Assembly: GCA_031276055.1 (NCBI GenBank)
Contig: JAISNW010000236.1
Location: 1 to 9,919, forward strand
Source: Deferribacteraceae bacterium
Lineage (GTDB): Bacteria; Chrysiogenota; Deferribacteres; Deferribacterales; JAISNW01
Length of the DNA stretch: 9,919 bases
Direction of reading: 5' to 3'
A program made the translations under genes and the position numbers. This document shows positions 6,562-9,919 of this stretch, piece by piece. The first letter of the stretch is position 1, and every line of letters starts with the position of its first letter. Under the pieces are notes generated by a model. The model was not told the DNA's origin. It did no database searches and saw only the letters and a list, made by a program, of their open reading frames with translations.

Positions 6562-6629
6562 CCATTTTTAAAAAGACAATTTCAGTCTTAATGAAAAGGG
6601 TTCACGTGAACCCTTTTTAAAAATGGTTA
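6559..6629. repeat. 17-bp perfect inverted repeat starting at the HTH stop codon
   Basis: TAACCATTTTTAAAAAG (6559-6575) is the exact reverse complement of CTTTTTAAAAATGGTTA (6613-6629). Its first three bases are the stop codon of the HTH gene. The right arm overlaps the last bases of palindrome P2 and the left half of P3. Pairing of these arms would therefore compete with both shorter hairpins. TAACCATTTT also recurs directly at 6634-6643. Confidence 0.85.
6594..6618 (+). terminator. 24-bp palindrome (P2) with T tract: terminator and/or operator
   Basis: The half AAAAGGGTTCAC (6594-6605) is followed directly by its exact complement through 6617, then another T. As RNA, GGGTTCAC/GTGAACCC followed by five U residues 33 bp after the HTH stop would terminate that operon. 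The A-rich 5' side would permit termination in the other direction too. It differs from P1 at paired positions 10/15 and 11/14, so symmetry is kept. That also fits a protein-binding site. Confidence 0.6.
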
Positions 6630-6643
6630 GTGCTAACCATTTT
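6620..6643. promoter_or_regulatory. Palindrome (P3) just upstream of the vapD2 promoter
   Basis: Arms AAAATGGTTAG and CTAACCATTTT flank a TG centre. It is a close relative of P1, differing at three of 24 positions, two of which are a compensating pair. It ends 3 bp before a candidate -35, as P1 ends 4 bp before a candidate int -35. That placement suggests an operator or activator site shared by the two promoters. Confidence 0.6.
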
Positions 6644-6646
6644 CAC

Positions 6647-6675
6647 TTGACAAAATAACGGTCAAAAGTTAGAGT
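6647..6675 (+). promoter_or_regulatory. Candidate sigma-70 promoter for vapD2
   Basis: A consensus -35 TTGACA (6647-6652) is followed after 17 bp by TAGAGT (6670-6675), a 4/6 match to the -10. The predicted transcript starts near 6682, just before the vapD2 ribosome site, giving a very short leader. Confidence 0.45.
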
Positions 6676-6697
6676 TGCAAAATAAAGGGGTATAAAA

Positions 6698-6982
6698 ATG
6701 TATGCTATAGCCTTTGACATCAAAATTGACGATCTCAAAAAACATTACGGCGATCCATATAATAAAGCGTATGATGAGATTAGGCAAGAACTTGATCAAG
6801 TGGGTTTTGATTGGGCGCAGGGCAGCGTTTATATTACTAGAACCAGCGAAAACACTTTAGCGGCGGTGTATAGCGCCATTAACCGCCTTTCTCAGATTTC
6901 ATGGTTCAAACAAAGCGTCCGTGATATACGAGCTTTCAAGGTTGAAGACTGGAGCGATTTCACCGCCATTGTAAAATCTTAA
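6698..6982 (+). CDS. vapD: VapD-family protein (Cas2-like fold endoribonuclease), copy 2
   Basis: This 94-residue protein reads like a canonical VapD, close to the Helicobacter and Haemophilus proteins: MYAIAFD with Asp7, [37 protein letters not shown] and [11 protein letters not shown]. Characterised relatives fold like Cas2, form dimers and can cleave RNA; in Haemophilus VapD pairs with antitoxin VapX. The ATG follows AAGGGG (6685-6690). No small antitoxin gene is evident between 6562 and 6697, so this copy may act alone like the Helicobacter type. It lies 28 bp before the cytochrome gene and may share its transcript. The other copy (4235-4513) is an old paralogue. Confidence 0.93.
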   Translation: MYAIAFDIKIDDLKKHYGDPYNKAYDEIRQELDQVGFDWAQGSVYITRTSENTLAAVYSAINRLSQISWFKQSVRDIRAFKVEDWSDFTAIVKS

Positions 6983-7010
6983 ATTATCATTTCCTCTATG
7001 GAGGTTTCTC

Positions 7011-7511
7011 ATGAAAAAGCTAGCTTTGGTTCTTGGGTTGGTTTTGACATTGGCTGTGGGGAGCTATGCAACTAGATATACTTATACCGTAACTGATGAA
7101 CAAGGAATTACTCATCCAGTTGATCTTAATGCTGTTTCAAAGAGCAAAGAAATTGATTTTAGGGATATAAGAATTCAGATAATAAAAGACAGTGAAAGAG
7201 ACGATGCTATTGTCAATGGTGTTGAACAAAAAGGTGATATAGAAATAGGCAAAAAATTATATGAAAAAGATTGTGCTGCATGTCATGGAATGAAAGGTGA
7301 AAAAGTAATAATGGGAGCAGATAACATAGAAATAAGAGGGGATAAATATACTCCTTCGCTACGAGGTTTAAAAGAGCTATTATTGAGGGAAGATATATAT
7401 ATATTTATTTATAATGGTTTAGACAACCTTATGCCTGCTTATGGCAACAAACTAACGCATAATCAGATATTTTCCTTGATACTTTATATAGAGTTATTAT
7501 CCCAAAAATAA
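7011..7511 (+). CDS. Periplasmic monohaem c-type cytochrome
   Basis: This 166-residue protein has a signal peptide (1-20: a KK start, a hydrophobic stretch and an SYA end) for Sec export, where haem is attached. Residues 21-75 are an unusual N-terminal extension of no recognised type. The cytochrome c domain follows, with CAACH at 88-92 (Cys88, Cys91, proximal ligand His92). Met141 in LMPAYG is the probable distal ligand, and a helical C-terminus follows, as in class I cytochrome c/c553-type proteins. The ATG follows GGAGG (7000-7004). The codons look more AT-rich than those of the relaxase. It sits between vapD2 and a mating-pore gene whose stop is 5 bp away and convergent. No redox partner is visible, so it could be cargo or could serve the mating apparatus in the periplasm. 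Confidence 0.88.
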   Translation: MKKLALVLGLVLTLAVGSYATRYTYTVTDEQGITHPVDLNAVSKSKEIDFRDIRIQIIKDSERDDAIVNGVEQKGDIEIGKKLYEKDCAACHGMKGEKVIMGADNIEIRGDKYTPSLRGLKELLLREDIYIFIYNGLDNLMPAYGNKLTHNQIFSLILYIELLSQK

Positions 7512-7516
7512 TTTTA

Positions 7517-9919
7517 TTAAGGCTTAAATGGCTTAAAACCACTTATCCCCTGTTTTATAAACTCTGCGGGGTCTTTCCCGTTTTCAACAGCATAGCGTGT
7601 TAAGGTTTCAAACATTTGTATACCGTTGTCATAGCTTTCAGTACGAGATTCCCCTTCTGAGTCTGTATAAGTTTTTGTGTATGAAATACTGCCGCTTATG
7701 GGAGCTTTCTTAAAACCAAAAGTTATATTACCTGCTAGGGAATCTGATAAAGTCCATGAAGCTGTAGTTTGATCATTCATTTGGACATATCTACCGAACC
7801 CTTCATTTAGGCTTATGGCAAGAGCGGAAACTTCTGCATTATAACCAGATGTTATTACTTTTTCGCCTAGACTTTTTTCTAGTTCTCTTTCTTGCTTTCT
7901 AACATCTAAATATTCAGAAGTTGCAGTTGGATTTGCTTTCATAATATATGTAAGTTCTGTCCTCTTTTCAATTAAATTTTTAAGAGTTTCATTGTCGATT
8001 TTAAGCGACTGGTAAATTTCCTTAGCTTTTCCAAAAGGATCGCTATTTCCATTCAAAACGGCGTTGAACACGTTATCATATCTAGTGCCGTATTCACCTT
8101 TGTGAACTATTGTGTTTCCTTCTCCATCCAAAAGCAAGCTGCCTTGCGAACCGTTTATAAGCCCGCTGTAGCTTTCCGAGAGCAAGCCGCCGTTATCCCC
8201 AAAAGTCCATGCCGCATTCGCGCCTTGAACATCATATCCGTTCACAGAGCCGCTAAAGTTGGTCTTTTGGGCAGTCATATTGCTGATGCCGCCGTCACTA
8301 TTGATAGCAAAGGATATAGTCTGTCCCGCTGTAAATTCATCGGTTTTATACCTTTCGTTTAGTTTTGCCGCCATAACATCATTGAGGGCAAAGCGGTTGT
8401 TTCTAAACTCTGCAAATTCATCCATGCTTAAACCGAGAGCGGCGGCTTGCGTTTTATCCGATGCCATAATCCCTATTGACTGCCAATAAGCATTAACGTC
8501 TAAAGCCGTTTTATTATTTACATAAGCTCCAAAATCACCCGCGGCGCCCCCTAGCGCTTGATAGCCCCGCCCTTGCAGATATGAACTCATAGCGGAGGTT
8601 TCCGCCGCGAATATAGCCGCATCCTTATCAGAACCTACAAACTTGCTCATCTTATTCATATGGGCTTGAGCTTGCTCAACATTCCACCCTTCTTGTCTTG
8701 CTCTATAGTTTAAGTAGCTGTTTATATCGCCTAGTGCATCTAAAGCTGAACGCAAGGCTTTATAATCGCCTACTGCTCTAAGTCCCTCTGCTGAACCGCT
8801 TTCAGCGGCATTTAATCCTAACTCCCTCTGTGTTTCAACTTTATTTACTCCCGCTAAAGCATTATAAGCATCTGTATTAGCCAATCTATTTGCAGTTGAT
8901 ATTGCGCTGCCGCCTCCTACAGAATTAATCAATGCGTTTGCATTTGCTATCTCCCTATAGTAACCAAGCTCCACCGTATTTGCTATGCTTCTAACGTCCG
9001 TCATGCCGGCAGCCCACCCTCTAGCCTTCTCTCTGATGAACTGGTCTTGAGCTGCATCAGTGCCCCCGATTTGAGAGAGCGCCGCGCCTGTCTGAGATGC
9101 GGTCTGCTGCATTGCCTGCCCTATCCCGTCGGCTATAGATACCATCGCATGATTGCCAATCTTTAATATCCCCATGCACATGGCAAGAGCTAATGTCATG
9201 CTAATCCACCTCATCTTGCCATACATTCCGAGCGGTTCAAGCAATGGATAATGTATATTGAGCATATCTTTGACGCCGAGTCCGGAGTCTCTCATAGCTG
9301 TACATGCTTCGTATATATCGTTCTGGTATTTCATATACATCAATTGGTCTATCCCGCTCCAGAGGATAAGCCACACGAACATCCCGCCATACCACTTGAC
9401 GACTCCTCCCGGTGCAAAGAATATTAATAGGAAACATAAGGGCGCAAGGAGGATTACCGCCACTGTTGTTGTGCTTCTTAGTTTCGGTATCCATATCTCA
9501 GCTTGAAACGCCGCCATAGTGTTTGAAACGTCTATCTGTTTCTCCGCTTGAGCCATATATGATTGAACAACGTTTCTCCCCGCATCTGCCGCTATATAAC
9601 CGCTGATGAATTTATCCAAACTATCTCCGCTGGATTTATTAAAGTGCGTTTTTAGTATCCCGTTCATGATAGATTCGCAGACAACCGGTTCTTTATAACC
9701 GTTTGTTTCGCAAAAGTCTTTCCATACGGCGCTTTTACTATCGGTAAAAGTTTTAACTAGATAATTGTATAATTTGGCGCAGTCGTTTTTATCTTCAGGG
9801 AATCCAAACAACGGCAGCTCTTTTTCTATCTTGAGGTTCTCCAATAAAGTATTGCCTTTCGGTTCTTGAATCTCTTTATAATCACTCCATCCATGCGTTA
9901 AACCTACATTAACGCAGTA
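7517..9919 (-). CDS. traG: TraG-like mating-pair stabilisation protein (F-type T4SS), 5' end outside window
   Basis: This frame is open to the window edge: 25 more codons without a stop precede the TTG at 9844, so that TTG is not the true start and the gene is 5'-partial with 800 codons visible. In F, TraG is an inner-membrane protein with a TraG_N domain for pilus assembly and a periplasmic C-terminal domain for mating-pair stabilisation and entry exclusion. The visible part has a soluble stretch, then membrane segments at about 150-169, 175-195 and 237-255 (window numbering). A long Ala/Gly/Asn-rich, probably periplasmic tail of some 540 residues ends in GFKPFKP. The TraG assignment rests on architecture and resemblance; the tail is diverged. 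The rest of the transfer operon should lie upstream, beyond 9919. Confidence 0.75.
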   Translation of the reverse strand, partial: YCVNVGLTHGWSDYKEIQEPKGNTLLENLKIEKELPLFGFPEDKNDCAKLYNYLVKTFTDSKSAVWKDFCETNGYKEPVVCESIMNGILKTHFNKSSGDSLDKFISGYIAADAGRNVVQSYMAQAEKQIDVSNTMAAFQAEIWIPKLRSTTTVAVILLAPLCFLLIFFAPGGVVKWYGGMFVWLILWSGIDQLMYMKYQNDIYEACTAMRDSGLGVKDMLNIHYPLLEPLGMYGKMRWISMTLALAMCMGILKIGNHAMVSIADGIGQAMQQTASQTGAALSQIGGTDAAQDQFIREKARGWAAGMTDVRSIANTVELGYYREIANANALINSVGGGSAISTANRLANTDAYNALAGVNKVETQRELGLNAAESGSAEGLRAVGDYKALRSALDALGDINSYLNYRARQEGWNVEQAQAHMNKMSKFVGSDKDAAIFAAETSAMSSYLQGRGYQALGGAAGDFGAYVNNKTALDVNAYWQSIGIMASDKTQAAALGLSMDEFAEFRNNRFALNDVMAAKLNERYKTDEFTAGQTISFAINSDGGISNMTAQKTNFSGSVNGYDVQGANAAWTFGDNGGLLSESYSGLINGSQGSLLLDGEGNTIVHKGEYGTRYDNVFNAVLNGNSDPFGKAKEIYQSLKIDNETLKNLIEKRTELTYIMKANPTATSEYLDVRKQERELEKSLGEKVITSGYNAEVSALAISLNEGFGRYVQMNDQTTASWTLSDSLAGNITFGFKKAPISGSISYTKTYTDSEGESRTESYDNGIQMFETLTRYAVENGKDPAEFIKQGISGFKPFKP

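Noticed and set aside
7505..7530. Bidirectional terminator between the cytochrome and traG-like genes
   Set aside because: Only a short A/T-rich run is present; no GC-containing stem is visible.

Overview
The window is one end of what looks like an integrative and conjugative element (ICE) of a diderm bacterium, inserted at the 3' end of a tRNA-Leu(CAG) gene. The host is not certain. An F-type (MPF-F) mating-pair TraG homologue, a periplasmic c-type cytochrome, two VapD proteins (one reading very like the Helicobacter type) and frequent ATA/AGA/AGG codons would fit Campylobacterota or a similar AT-leaning diderm. This is inference only.

Layout. Bases 1-202 are probably host chromosome downstream of the tRNA. 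A 3' fragment of tRNA-Leu(CAG), minus strand at 203-264, lacks its D arm and 5' acceptor strand. It marks the attachment site between host and element. Next come a tyrosine integrase (407-1345, minus) and a divergent MobF (TrwC/TraI-type) relaxase-helicase (1453-4221, plus). Its start is re-assigned here to 1453. A vapD gene (4235-4513, minus) converges on the relaxase. The gene-poor 4514-5023 stretch is AT-rich and full of inverted repeats. On the minus strand at 4696-4726 it holds a hairpin followed by a match to MobF nic sites, so this is the probable oriT. To its right is a two-gene operon: a ribbon-helix-helix protein of TrwA size (5024-5410), and a protein with three tandem helix-turn-helix-like repeats (5407-6561), coupled by an ATGA overlap. 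A dense cluster of palindromes (6559-6643) precedes a second vapD (6698-6982) and a small periplasmic cytochrome c (7011-7511). The rest (7517-9919, minus) is the 3' part of a TraG-like mating-pair gene whose 5' end lies outside the window.

How it fits together. The integrase would handle insertion and excision. The RHH protein and relaxase would form the relaxosome at oriT. TraG belongs to the mating pore, whose other genes, including the coupling protein, should lie beyond 9919. Three related 24-26 bp palindromes (conserved GGTT-N6-AACC core, A/T-rich ends) sit at the int/relaxase divergence and before vapD2, and suggest one shared regulator. The VapD proteins and cytochrome look like cargo or maintenance functions. 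The least expected features are the triplicated HTH protein, the switch-like palindrome cluster, the loss of the relaxase's second catalytic tyrosine, and the placement of a vapD beside oriT.
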